A stretch of 8,262 nucleotides of DNA from Acidobacteriota bacterium (GCA_021828225.1 JAKASH010000104.1:1-8262); one strand, 5' to 3'; shown: positions 1 to 6,221, numbered from the stretch's first letter. Translations and numbers: made by a program. The notes: generated by a model from the sequence alone, not told the origin.

Positions 1-999
1 AGGATCACGCCGCAGATTTTGAAATTTCTTAGCTTCCGTCAAGGACCTGGGGGAGGGGCTCTCGATTCCGACGAAAACGTAAAAAAAGTTCGCCTTCACC
101 ATCGCGTCGATCAATTCCGGCTTCTGTGCAAGGTCAATCGACGCCTCGGTATAAAAAAGGAGCGGATAGCCGCGGCGTTTCTGCCATGCCTGAAGTTCGA
201 GGGCCAGTTCGAGAGCAAGTTTGTGGTTCCCGATAAAATTGTCGTCAACGATAAAGACCTGGTCACGCCATCCCAGCTCAAACAAGGCATCAAGTTCTGC
301 CAGCAACTGGGCAGGGCGCTTGGTTCGGGGCTTCCTTCCGTAGATAGTGATGATGTCGCAGAATTCGCATTGGAACGGACAGCCGCGGGAGAACTGAACG
401 GCCATCGAGGCGTACTTGTCGATTTTGAGCAGATCAAACCGGGGGAGCGGCGTCTTGCTGACATCAGGCTTTTCCTTGACCACGTAGAGGCGCCTGGCGG
501 AGCCGCGCTCAAGGTCAGAAGCAATCTCAGGGAAAACCTCGTCGGGTTCCCCCACCACCACATGGTCCGCCAGTCGAAGCAAGAGTTCCGGTTCGCTGCT
601 CGCAAAGGGTCCGCCGATCATCGTTCGCTTGCCCAGGGCCCGGGCTCTGAGGAGGGTTTCGCGAATGTCCTCTTTCTGAACGCGCATGCCGCTGACCATG
701 ACGAGATCGGCCCAAAGGAGGTCCGCATCGAGCAGGTCCTCAAAGCTCCGGTCGATCAACCTCAGCGACCAGGTGTTCGGGCAGAGCGCGGCGATGGTCA
801 GCAGGCCGAGTGGGGGCTGATCGGTTTCGATGGGAACAAGGTCCAGAATTCCGTCAAAGGTCCAGAACGAGGACGGAAAACGCGGCCAAACCAGAAGAAC
901 CTTGAGGGGCGAGCCGAGTGGACGAAAGTCCGGCGCCTCCCCTGGGTTATCCGCGGTCTCAAACCTGGGGAGATTGTGAAACTCAGTTGACATCAGCAT
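1..999 (-). CDS. B12-binding-type radical SAM protein, 3' end cut by window edge
   Basis: The reading frame stays open for 333 codons from ATG 999-997 to base 1. Translation gives an N-terminal Rossmann-like cobalamin-binding region (about residues 32-160): VLLVWPRFPSSFW at 34-46, PPLGLLTIAAL at 62-72, IGGP at 128-131, VVGEPDEVFPEI at 148-159. A radical SAM core follows, with the 4Fe-4S/SAM motif CPFQCEFC (C207, C211, C214), VDDNFIGN at 251-258, TEASIDL at 284-290 and GIESP at 311-315. I see no DxHxxG cobalamin motif, as is usual for many class B radical SAM enzymes. The WP-x-FP-x-x-FW opening and the CDII...GR-x-PRTK-x-P stretch resemble the B12-binding radical SAM group with a C-terminal DUF4070 domain, which also includes the hopanoid methylases HpnP and HpnR. 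The end of the protein, where that domain would lie, is outside the window. The substrate is unknown; a C-methylation or C-C bond reaction is inferred from the family. The start is chosen for AGGAGG 7 bases upstream. The gene lies 128 bases after the second radical SAM gene on the same strand. Confidence 0.93.
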   Translation of the reverse strand, partial: MLMSTEFHNLPRFETADNPGEAPDFRPLGSPLKVLLVWPRFPSSFWTFDGILDLVPIETDQPPLGLLTIAALCPNTWSLRLIDRSFEDLLDADLLWADLVMVSGMRVQKEDIRETLLRARALGKRTMIGGPFASSEPELLLRLADHVVVGEPDEVFPEIASDLERGSARRLYVVKEKPDVSKTPLPRFDLLKIDKYASMAVQFSRGCPFQCEFCDIITIYGRKPRTKRPAQLLAELDALFELGWRDQVFIVDDNFIGNHKLALELALELQAWQKRRGYPLLFYTEASIDLAQKPELIDAMVKANFFYVFVGIESPSPRSLTEAKKFQNLRRDP

Positions 1000-1004
1000 C
1001 TCAT

Positions 1005-1012
1005 CTCCTCCT
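1005..1012 (-). promoter_or_regulatory. Shine-Dalgarno site of the partial radical SAM gene
   Basis: On the minus strand AGGAGGAG spans 1012-1005. Its AGGAGG core (1012-1007) is 7 bases from ATG 999-997 and 13 bases from the second in-frame ATG at 993-991, so it favours the upstream ATG. It is the strongest ribosome binding site I see in the window. Confidence 0.8.
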
Positions 1013-1038
1013 GTGGATTTAAGTGGGCAGTCACCTCA

Positions 1039-1044
1039 ATTGTA
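1039..1044 (-). promoter_or_regulatory. possible -10 element upstream of the partial radical SAM gene
   Basis: Minus-strand TACAAT differs from TATAAT at one position and lies about 40 bases before the start codon at 999. No convincing -35 hexamer occurs 16-18 bases upstream (the sequence there is close to CCTGGC). The gene may instead be co-transcribed with the radical SAM gene ahead of it. Confidence 0.25.
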
Positions 1045-1102
1045 TCTTTCGGCCAAGCCGTGCCAGGCGAATGCCCGGGGCCGTGTCGCCCGAAATGAGC
1101 GT

Positions 1103-1127
1103 TTCCGGGCGGCGTGGTCCGCCGGAA
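1103..1127 (-). terminator. GC-rich hairpin directly after the second radical SAM gene
   Basis: The stem is TTCC + GGCGG (1103-1106, 1108-1112) pairing with CCGCC + GGAA (1119-1127), with one bulged G at 1107 and a six-base loop. It starts one base after the stop codon of the upstream radical SAM gene when read on the minus strand. No T-run follows in either direction, so intrinsic termination is uncertain. It could equally be an mRNA 3'-end stabiliser or a processing element between two co-transcribed genes. Confidence 0.35.
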
Positions 1128-2693
1128 TCAAGCCGGTATTTCATCCGATTTAGCATGCCTCAATTCAGCCGCGGAGTGCGGTTTAATTTTCGCCGCCAGA
1201 GCCGATGCAACGGTCGCGAAGATTGGACCCCGGTTTTCGAAGACCAGCCGCGCCAAGTCTCTGCGCCTCAGTTGGGGAAAGTAAATGCCTCGAAACGCCA
1301 GGCGCGAACACAAGTGGATGATCCGGTCTGCGATTGGCTTATCCTTGAGGCGCTCCAAGGCTGACGCCATGGCCTGTGGTGAGTAGGAGGCTTCCCAAGC
1401 TTGCCGTACCTCAGCTTCAGACTGTTCTGCGGAAAGCCCCAGTGGAGAGTGAGCCATCACGAAGGGTTTAAAGTCCAGACAGTGCCTGGGACGGGTCAGG
1501 CGGCCTGTAGCGGCGAGCTTGTCGTAAAGAGGTGTGGCCGGGTAAGGAGTCAGGAGGCCAAAGACGGGAAGCACGGGAGGCCAGGAGCGAATCTGCTCCA
1601 GCGTGCGCTCGGCGGCACCGGGGCGGTCACCATCCATGCCAAAGATGAATGAAGTTATAGCATAAAGATTGTGCCGGTTGAGGCGTTCCAGAACGGCGCT
1701 GTATTCGGCCGGCTTGTTGAAGCCCTTGGAAACACTCTTGAGATTTTCGGGATCAATCGATTCCAGTCCCATGAAGATCCATTTGCCCCCGCTCTGGGCG
1801 ATCAGGGAAAGCAGCTCTTCGTCTCGCAACAGATTCATGCTGATCTGAGCCACCCAGGGGATCTGCGCGTTGTGGGCGATAATCTCGCGCAAGAGCGCCT
1901 TCGTGCGGCGGGGATTGATGGCGAAATTATCGTCAACGAAGAAGACCGCAATTTCGCCTTTTTGCCGCTTGGCGAGAGCCTTCAGTGCAAGCAGTTCGTT
2001 CACCACGCTCTCATTGGAACGGAAACGAATCGAGTCTCCAAAGAACCCTGTTACCGTACAGAACTCACATCCGTAAGGGCAGCCTCGGCCGGATTCGATG
2101 GGAATCAAATGGAAAGCTTGCCATTTCATCCCCAGGTGATGGAGAGTCCGTCGGGCCAGTGCGGGCAGGTGCTTGATCAGGTTGAACTGTTCGAGATCCA
2201 TGCGGGCCCAGGGAATCTCGGGGTAATCCTGCAGAGAGGGCTTTACTTCTTTACCCTCCGCGTCCAGTGGCGCGTAAACTTCCTTTAGCTCACCGCGCTC
2301 CGCATCAGCCACAATCCTGGGCCAAGTGAAGTCAGCTTCACCGAGGGCTACCGAGTCTGCGTGACGCGGACCGCCATCCCGCCCCAAAGGCTCATCTGGG
2401 ACTTCGGTGACGTGGGGTCCGCCCATCACCACCGGCACGCCAGCGGCGCGTACCGCGTCCGCCACTCGATAGGCTTTAGCGGCCATGCGCGTCATGGCTC
2501 CGATGCCCACCAGACCGATGTGATGGTCTCGAACGTATTGAACGACCTCCTGCTCGCTCATGCGTCGCGCGTTGCCATCTAGCAGAATAACTTCATGAGG
2601 CGGAGGCGTAAGCGACTTCAGCAGAAACATCCAGAGATGCGGCATGAAGTTGTTCGTTACTTCATTGTCAGGATTGTAAAGCAGAATCTTCAT
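1128..2693 (-). CDS. B12-binding-type radical SAM protein, complete (521 aa)
   Basis: A complete class B-type radical SAM protein. The N-terminal half is a cobalamin-binding-like Rossmann domain (about residues 1-140): it opens MKILLYNPDNE, then VILLDGN at 35-41, IGLVGIGAMT at 59-68, and the family-typical VVMGGPH at 88-94. The radical SAM core contains GRGCPYGCEFCTVTGFFG at 202-219 with cluster ligands C205, C209 and C212. FFVDDNFAINPRRTKALL (251-268), QISMNLL (283-289) and FMGLESI (307-313) are the beta-strand motifs of the SAM barrel. A C-terminal extension of roughly 120 residues (from about 400) has no motif I can name. An insert of about 30 residues between the conserved EIPWARMDLEQF and the cysteine motif is basic and His-rich (for example RRTLHHLGMKW). 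No signal peptide or membrane segment is evident. The substrate cannot be read from the sequence. The start is ATG 2693-2691, chosen because homologues begin with this MKILLYNP-like strand; its ribosome binding site is weak (GGGGG about 11 bases upstream). It lies between the Crp/Fnr gene and a second radical SAM gene, all on one strand. Confidence 0.93.
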   Translation of the reverse strand: MKILLYNPDNEVTNNFMPHLWMFLLKSLTPPPHEVILLDGNARRMSEQEVVQYVRDHHIGLVGIGAMTRMAAKAYRVADAVRAAGVPVVMGGPHVTEVPDEPLGRDGGPRHADSVALGEADFTWPRIVADAERGELKEVYAPLDAEGKEVKPSLQDYPEIPWARMDLEQFNLIKHLPALARRTLHHLGMKWQAFHLIPIESGRGCPYGCEFCTVTGFFGDSIRFRSNESVVNELLALKALAKRQKGEIAVFFVDDNFAINPRRTKALLREIIAHNAQIPWVAQISMNLLRDEELLSLIAQSGGKWIFMGLESIDPENLKSVSKGFNKPAEYSAVLERLNRHNLYAITSFIFGMDGDRPGAAERTLEQIRSWPPVLPVFGLLTPYPATPLYDKLAATGRLTRPRHCLDFKPFVMAHSPLGLSAEQSEAEVRQAWEASYSPQAMASALERLKDKPIADRIIHLCSRLAFRGIYFPQLRRRDLARLVFENRGPIFATVASALAAKIKPHSAAELRHAKSDEIPA

Positions 2694-2724
2694 TAAACTT
2701 TGCCCCCGGGATCAATCGAGGCGG

Positions 2725-2740
2725 CACGACGGAAGTCGTG
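2725..2740 (-). promoter_or_regulatory. stem-loop in the leader of the complete radical SAM gene
   Basis: A perfect inverted repeat, CACGAC-N4-GTCGTG, with a TTCC loop on the minus strand, lies 32 bases upstream of the start codon at 2693. A competing pairing, GGCAC (2723-2727) with GTGCC (2750-2754), surrounds it. It could be a 5' UTR structure or a copy of a dispersed palindromic repeat. Function unknown. Confidence 0.35.
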
Positions 2741-2840
2741 TCGTCCGTGGTGCCATTTGAAAGCCAAGCGGTTAACGAAACCGAGTCCTATTCCCCAGTC
2801 CGCATACTGTTGGCAAGGAAACACCTTGGCGAGCTGGCCC

Positions 2841-2864
2841 CGCTAATATGCTGGCATATCAGCG
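2841..2864. promoter_or_regulatory. 24-bp near-perfect palindrome, candidate regulator binding site
   Basis: Left arm CGCTAATATGC (2841-2851), centre TG, right arm GCATATCAGCG (2854-2864). The arms are complementary at 10 of 11 positions and the inner ATATGC-TG-GCATAT is perfect. It lies about 150 bases upstream of the complete radical SAM gene and 75 bases beyond the end of the Crp/Fnr gene. Its core ATGC-N2-GCAT also occurs in the palindrome in front of the Crp/Fnr gene (3641-3656), so both may be operators for that regulator. Confidence 0.45.
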
Positions 2865-2870
2865 ATAAGA

Positions 2871-2892
2871 AACTGTTCTGTATGGAACAGTT
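2871..2892. promoter_or_regulatory. perfect 8-6-8 inverted repeat
   Basis: AACTGTTC (2871-2878), a six-base spacer TGTATG, then GAACAGTT (2885-2892). Read on the minus strand, the hairpin lies about 45 bases past the stop codon of the Crp/Fnr gene and is followed by TCTTATC, so it might be a weak terminator. As DNA it could be an operator: its centre is 29 bp from that of the palindrome at 2841-2864. It does not match the E. coli LexA box (CTG-N10-CAG) because the spacing here is 12. Confidence 0.4.
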
Positions 2893-2924
2893 AGGAAAAA
2901 TACAGCGATGGAGGAGCCGTGCGC

Positions 2925-2936
2925 TGAACCGGTTCA
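2925..2936. repeat. 12-bp perfect palindrome after the Crp/Fnr stop codon
   Basis: TGAACCGGTTCA is self-complementary without a loop and begins two bases after the minus-strand stop codon at 2941-2939. It is one of three inverted repeats within about 100 bases. It may be a protein-binding site, or chance; a 12-bp palindrome alone is weak evidence. Confidence 0.25.
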
Positions 2937-2938
2937 AA

Positions 2939-3595
2939 TCAGTCGCGAAGGGCCATTCGGAGGAGAGAACGATTAACCTTTAGGCCGCCATTGTATTCAA
3001 TGAAGCCCAGCTTTCTGAACTTGTTCAGGAAGGAACTCACCCGGGGGCGGCTGGCGCCAACCATCTGCGCCAGAGTCTCTTGACTGATCCTGGGAATTAC
3101 AGACTGGGGTCTGCCATCTTGGCCAAAGTTGGCTAGAAGCAGGAGAACCCGGGCGAGCCTCTTCTCGGTGGAATTGAAAAGCTGATCCACCAGCTCCTCT
3201 TCCACTCGTACTGTCCGAGCCAGCGTGTACGACACGAAGCAGTCCGCAAATTCGGCGTCCTCGTGAAGCAGGCGCACGATGGCTGCCTTTTCAAAGCGAA
3301 GTATGGTCGAATGTCCGACGGAGGTAGCGCTCGCCATACGTAGAGGGTGTCCCGCCACTAAGCTACTTTCGCCGAAAAACTGGCCAGGCTCAACCATGCC
3401 AATCACGGCTTCCTTGCCACGCTTGGATACGACCGTCATTTTGACTTTACCCTTCTGCAAGTAAAAAACTGAGTCAGCCGCATCCCCTTGTGAAAAAATG
3501 CGTTGTTTATTACGAAATTCGTGAACGGATTTTCCCTTCTGGAGCTTTCCAAGAAAAGCGTCCGGGAGACTGGATGCAATTGGTATGTGCGCCAT
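2939..3595 (-). CDS. Crp/Fnr-family transcriptional regulator (218 aa)
   Basis: A two-domain regulator of usual length. An N-terminal cyclic-nucleotide-binding-type beta barrel spans about residues 10-120, with IFSQGDAADSVFYLQKGKV at 33-51 and a phosphate-binding-cassette-like segment GESSL (75-79) and R86. E76 and R86 have the same spacing as Glu72 and Arg82 of E. coli CRP, but the next residue is Met87 instead of Ser83. A long dimerisation helix spans about 122-142. A C-terminal winged helix-turn-helix includes ISQETLAQMVGASRPRVSSF (170-189), then GFIEYNGGLKV. The TEKRLARVLLLLANFG and NKFRKLGFIEYNG signatures mark a subfamily frequent in Acidobacteria and some Proteobacteria; its ligand is not known to me. 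There is only one cysteine (C119), so an Fnr-type Fe-S cluster is excluded. The recognition helix lacks the conserved Glu and Arg of CRP and FNR, so its operator should differ from theirs. ATG 3595-3593 is supported by AGGA 8 bases upstream. A stronger AGGAGG (3623-3618) precedes an in-frame CTG (3613-3611) that would add six residues; I regard this as unlikely. Confidence 0.95.
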   Translation of the reverse strand: MAHIPIASSLPDAFLGKLQKGKSVHEFRNKQRIFSQGDAADSVFYLQKGKVKMTVVSKRGKEAVIGMVEPGQFFGESSLVAGHPLRMASATSVGHSTILRFEKAAIVRLLHEDAEFADCFVSYTLARTVRVEEELVDQLFNSTEKRLARVLLLLANFGQDGRPQSVIPRISQETLAQMVGASRPRVSSFLNKFRKLGFIEYNGGLKVNRSLLRMALRD

Positions 3596-3640
3596 AAAGT
3601 CTTTCCTGATCAGGTTGCCTCCTGTGTTTACTCCGTAGGC

Positions 3641-3656
3641 TTGATGCCTGCATCAA
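3641..3656. promoter_or_regulatory. 16-bp perfect palindrome, candidate autoregulatory operator
   Basis: TTGATGC-CT-GCATCAA is perfectly symmetric with 7-bp arms. It lies 46 bases upstream of the Crp/Fnr start codon and would cover about +7 to +22 relative to the start site predicted from the promoter at 3670-3699, a position suited to repression. The half-site TTGAT is FNR-like, but the spacer is six rather than the four bases of FNR boxes. The core ATGC-N2-GCAT recurs at 2841-2864. Confidence 0.55.
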
Positions 3657-3669
3657 TTTAGAACAAGCG

Positions 3670-3699
3670 ATTATCCTGCCAAATCAGTCATATTGTCAC
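3670..3699 (-). promoter_or_regulatory. sigma70-like promoter for the Crp/Fnr gene
   Basis: On the minus strand, GTGACA (3699-3694, five of six to TTGACA) and GATAAT (3675-3670, five of six to TATAAT) are separated by 18 bases. The predicted start near 3663 would give a leader of about 68 bases that includes the palindrome at 3641-3656. This is the best-looking promoter in the window, but it is predicted from consensus only. Confidence 0.5.
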
Positions 3700-3909
3700 G
3701 CTGTCCGACCGGAATTTTCAACTGGCTGATGAAACATTTTCGATGGGCCAGTGCCAACAACGGAACGTGAAAGTGTGACTGAAGAAAAATTGCGCAGAAG
3801 GGTGCTTTGGCTTTCGGTAAGGTTATGGTTTATTCTTGACCTTGGATATTTGCTACGTGAACGATCGGCGCAGAGCACCCCGCTGATCGAGGAACTCTTT
3901 GCTTTCACT
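3700..3909. other. tex upstream region, open frame without gene support
   Basis: Together with 3596-3699 this makes a 314-base divergent intergenic region. A frame in phase with tex is open from GTG 3751 and would add 53 residues (opening MPTTERESVTEEKLRRR), but there is no ribosome binding site before it and it does not resemble the start of Tex proteins. TTGACC at 3836-3841 is a possible -35 for tex, but I find no good -10 at the right distance. I see no other convincing element here. Confidence 0.5.
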
Positions 3910-6165
3910 ATGACTGACCGAAAAACTCTCTCGCCTGACTTACTGCTTCACATCGCCCATGTACTCGACGTTCCCATGCGCGGCCTGGTGGCTGTCATCG
4001 AGTTGCTGGATGAGGGCGGCACTGTCCCGTTCATCGCGCGCTATCGCAAGGAGGTGACCGGGAATCTCGACGAGGTTAAGGTCCGCGGCATCGAAGAAAA
4101 ACTGAGCTACTTCCAGGAATTTGTGGCGCGCCGGGAGACGATTCTTGCTTCGATCGCCGAGCAGGGCAAGCTGACCGATGAACTCAGGAATCGCATTGAA
4201 GCGACCATCGACAAAAGCGAGTTGGAAGACCTGTACTTGCCTTACCGGCCGAAGCGCCGTACGAAGGCGACCATGGCGCGTGAGAAGGGGCTGGAACCGC
4301 TCGCCCTGTACCTGTGGGCACAGCAGCCGGCGGCCGAATCACTGGAAACCCTCGCCCGTAGTTTTGTGAATGCCGAAAAAAGTGTCAACAGCCTGGAAGA
4401 GGCGTTGGAAGGCGCGCGCCACATTGTGGCCGAGATCATCAGCGAGGACGCCGACTTGCGCAGAGCTTTGCGGCAGATGATGTTTGAAGAGGGCATAGTG
4501 GTGAGCAGCAAGGTGGCCGACGCCGTCGACGAACAAGAGAAATACAAGATGTACTACGAGTACCATGAGCCGGTGAAGGCCATCCCGTCACACCGCATGC
4601 TGGCCATTCGCCGCGGCGAAAGCGACGGCGTCCTCTATTTCCTCATCGAACTTGATCCCTTACGTGCTGTCTCCATGCTGAAAGCACGCATTTTGCGTTT
4701 GCAAGGCGATTGGACGCCGCAGCTTGAACTGGCCATTGAAGACTCCTGGAAGCGCCTGCTGAACTCCTCCATTCAGGCTGAAATCCGCATGGAAGTAAAG
4801 CAGCGTTCGGATGGGGAAGCGATTCAGGTGTTTCGAGACAACCTGCACAACCTGCTTTTGTCGCCGCCGGCAGGGCCCATTTCCGTCTTGGGAATCGACC
4901 CCGGCATCCGCACGGGTTGCAAGCTTGCGCTCATTGACGAAACCGGAAAATTCCTTGCTCATGACATCATCTACCTGCATCGCTCCCAGGGCGAGGCCGA
5001 GGCAGCCGCCAAAACGCTCGAAACCTTGTTGCAGCGGCACAACGTCCGTGCCATCGCCATCGGCAACGGCACAGCTTCCCGCGAGACGGATGCTTTTGTA
5101 CGCGATTTTCTGCGTGCGAGGCAACTGGACAACATCTTCTCTGTGACCGTCAGCGAATCCGGGGCCAGCGTCTACTCTGCATCGGAGATCGCGCGGCAGG
5201 AGTTTCCGGACCTCGATCTCACCGTACGCGGCGCTATCTCCATTGCGCGCCGCTTGCAGGACCCGCTCTCCGAACTGGTCAAGGTCGATCCCAAGTCGAT
5301 CGGAGTCGGCCAATATCAGCACGACGTTGACCAGCGCCAGCTTCAGGCGTCGCTGGAAAGCGTGATCGAAAGTTGCGTCAACCGGGTGGGCGTCGACCTG
5401 AACACTTCGTCGTGGACGCTGTTGCGTTATGTTGCAGGCATGACGGAGCGGACCGCCCTCAACATCGTCACGTTTCGGAATGAGAATGGGAGCTTCCGTT
5501 CGCGCGCGCAACTGCGGAAAGTTCCGGGTATCGGGCCTAAAACGTTCGAACAGGCCGCCGGGTTTCTGCGCATCCGCAACGGTGACAACCTGCTGGACAT
5601 GACGGCCGTCCATCCCGAGTCCTATCAGATCGTGGAGCAAATCGCTCAGTCTCTGAGTGTTCCCATCGAAGAGCTGATTGAGAACCCGTCGCTTCTGGAA
5701 AAGGTAGACCGCAACCGGCTATCGGCTGGAACGTACACGCTGAACGACGTCCTGGAGGAGTTGCGCAGACCGGGGCGCGACCCTCGCGACCAGTTCGTGG
5801 CGCCCAGCTTCAACGAGCAGGTTCGCGAACTCTCAGATGTGCAGCCCGGAATGGTTCTGGAAGGCGTGGTTACCAACGTGACCAGGTTCGGAGCCTTCGT
5901 GGATATCGGCGTTCATCAGGATGGCCTGGTCCATATCAGCGAGCTTTCCAACCGCTACGTAAAGGACGCATCGGACGTTGTGAGAGCCGGCCAGATCGTC
6001 AAAGTGAAGGTCTTAAGCGTGGATCCCAAGACGAAGCGCATCTCACTCTCCATCAAGGCCCTGCAAGGGCCGCCGCCCAGGCGCCCATTCAAGTCGCAAT
6101 CCAAACCAGAACTCGCGCTCGACGACCAAATCGCGCTTCTTGCTTCGAAATGGAAGACCCGCTAA
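3910..6165 (+). CDS. tex: Tex, S1-domain RNA-binding protein (YhgF family), complete
   Basis: A cytoplasmic nucleic-acid-binding protein, 751 residues from ATG 3910, close to the family's usual length of about 770. Order of parts: an N-terminal helical region with the conserved ELLDEGGTVPFIARYRKEVTG (31-51) and SELEDLYLPYRPKRRTKA (103-120); a YqgF/RuvC-like domain from about 325 with GIDPGIRTG (328-336), IAIGNGTASRET (382-393), SESGASVYSASEIA (415-428) and the hallmark DPKSIGVGQYQHDV (460-473); helix-hairpin-helix repeats including LRKVPGIGPKTFEQAAGFLRI (535-555); and an S1 RNA-binding domain, GMVLEGVVTNVTRFGAFVDIG to ISLSIKAL (647-718), with a short basic tail. The family is linked to transcription and RNA metabolism, and to toxin gene expression in Bordetella, where it was named. 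All conserved blocks are present with no frameshift. The start at 3910 agrees with homologues (MTDRKTLSPDLLLHIA) although GAGGAA lies 15 bases upstream, longer than ideal. It is divergent from the regulator and convergent with the GH92 gene; no operon partner is visible. Confidence 0.97.
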   Translation: MTDRKTLSPDLLLHIAHVLDVPMRGLVAVIELLDEGGTVPFIARYRKEVTGNLDEVKVRGIEEKLSYFQEFVARRETILASIAEQGKLTDELRNRIEATIDKSELEDLYLPYRPKRRTKATMAREKGLEPLALYLWAQQPAAESLETLARSFVNAEKSVNSLEEALEGARHIVAEIISEDADLRRALRQMMFEEGIVVSSKVADAVDEQEKYKMYYEYHEPVKAIPSHRMLAIRRGESDGVLYFLIELDPLRAVSMLKARILRLQGDWTPQLELAIEDSWKRLLNSSIQAEIRMEVKQRSDGEAIQVFRDNLHNLLLSPPAGPISVLGIDPGIRTGCKLALIDETGKFLAHDIIYLHRSQGEAEAAAKTLETLLQRHNVRAIAIGNGTASRETDAFVRDFLRARQLDNIFSVTVSESGASVYSASEIARQEFPDLDLTVRGAISIARRLQDPLSELVKVDPKSIGVGQYQHDVDQRQLQASLESVIESCVNRVGVDLNTSSWTLLRYVAGMTERTALNIVTFRNENGSFRSRAQLRKVPGIGPKTFEQAAGFLRIRNGDNLLDMTAVHPESYQIVEQIAQSLSVPIEELIENPSLLEKVDRNRLSAGTYTLNDVLEELRRPGRDPRDQFVAPSFNEQVRELSDVQPGMVLEGVVTNVTRFGAFVDIGVHQDGLVHISELSNRYVKDASDVVRAGQIVKVKVLSVDPKTKRISLSIKALQGPPPRRPFKSQSKPELALDDQIALLASKWKTR

Positions 6166-6193
6166 CGACGGGCTACCCAGAAAGTAACTTTTT

Positions 6194-6205
6194 GGTGTCT
6201 GTCCC
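6194..6205 (+). repeat. GGTGTCTGTCCC motif
   Basis: The sequence TTTTTGGTGTCTGTCCC (6189-6205) lies 24 bases after the tex stop codon. From memory, GGTGTCTGTCCC (or its complement GGGACAGACACC) recurs in many bacterial genomes in intergenic DNA, often near REP-type elements and their transposases. Only one copy is seen here, so this is recognition, not proof. Confidence 0.3.
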
Positions 6206-6208
6206 TTA

Positions 6209-6221
6209 GGGCCTTCGGCCC
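6209..6221. terminator. short hairpin downstream of tex
   Basis: GGGCC-TTC-GGCCC forms a compact five-base stem 44 bases after the tex stop codon. There is no T-run after it in either direction, so it is a poor intrinsic terminator. It is nonetheless the only strong hairpin I see close behind tex. Confidence 0.3.

Noticed and set aside
19..990. 323-codon open frame on the plus strand
   Set aside because: It is antisense to the radical SAM gene, which has clear cysteine and barrel motifs and a ribosome binding site; the plus-strand translation has no recognisable motif.
1671..2288. 205-codon plus-strand open frame inside the complete radical SAM gene
   Set aside because: It is a shadow of the minus-strand gene across its cluster-binding motif; no ribosome binding site and no motif.
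2871..2892. LexA (SOS) box
   Set aside because: CTG and CAG are separated by 12 bases instead of 10, and the Gram-positive GAAC-N4-GTTC order is reversed here.
2738..2983. 81-codon plus-strand open frame in the gap upstream of the radical SAM gene
   Set aside because: It overlaps the end of the regulator gene and runs through three inverted repeats; no ribosome binding site or motif.
3751..3909. 53-residue N-terminal extension of Tex from GTG 3751
   Set aside because: Tex homologues begin near the ATG at 3910; no ribosome binding site precedes the GTG and the extension has no family similarity.
4660..5640. 326-codon open frame on the minus strand inside tex
   Set aside because: The tex frame here encodes the conserved YqgF-like and helix-hairpin-helix blocks; the antisense product shows no family features.
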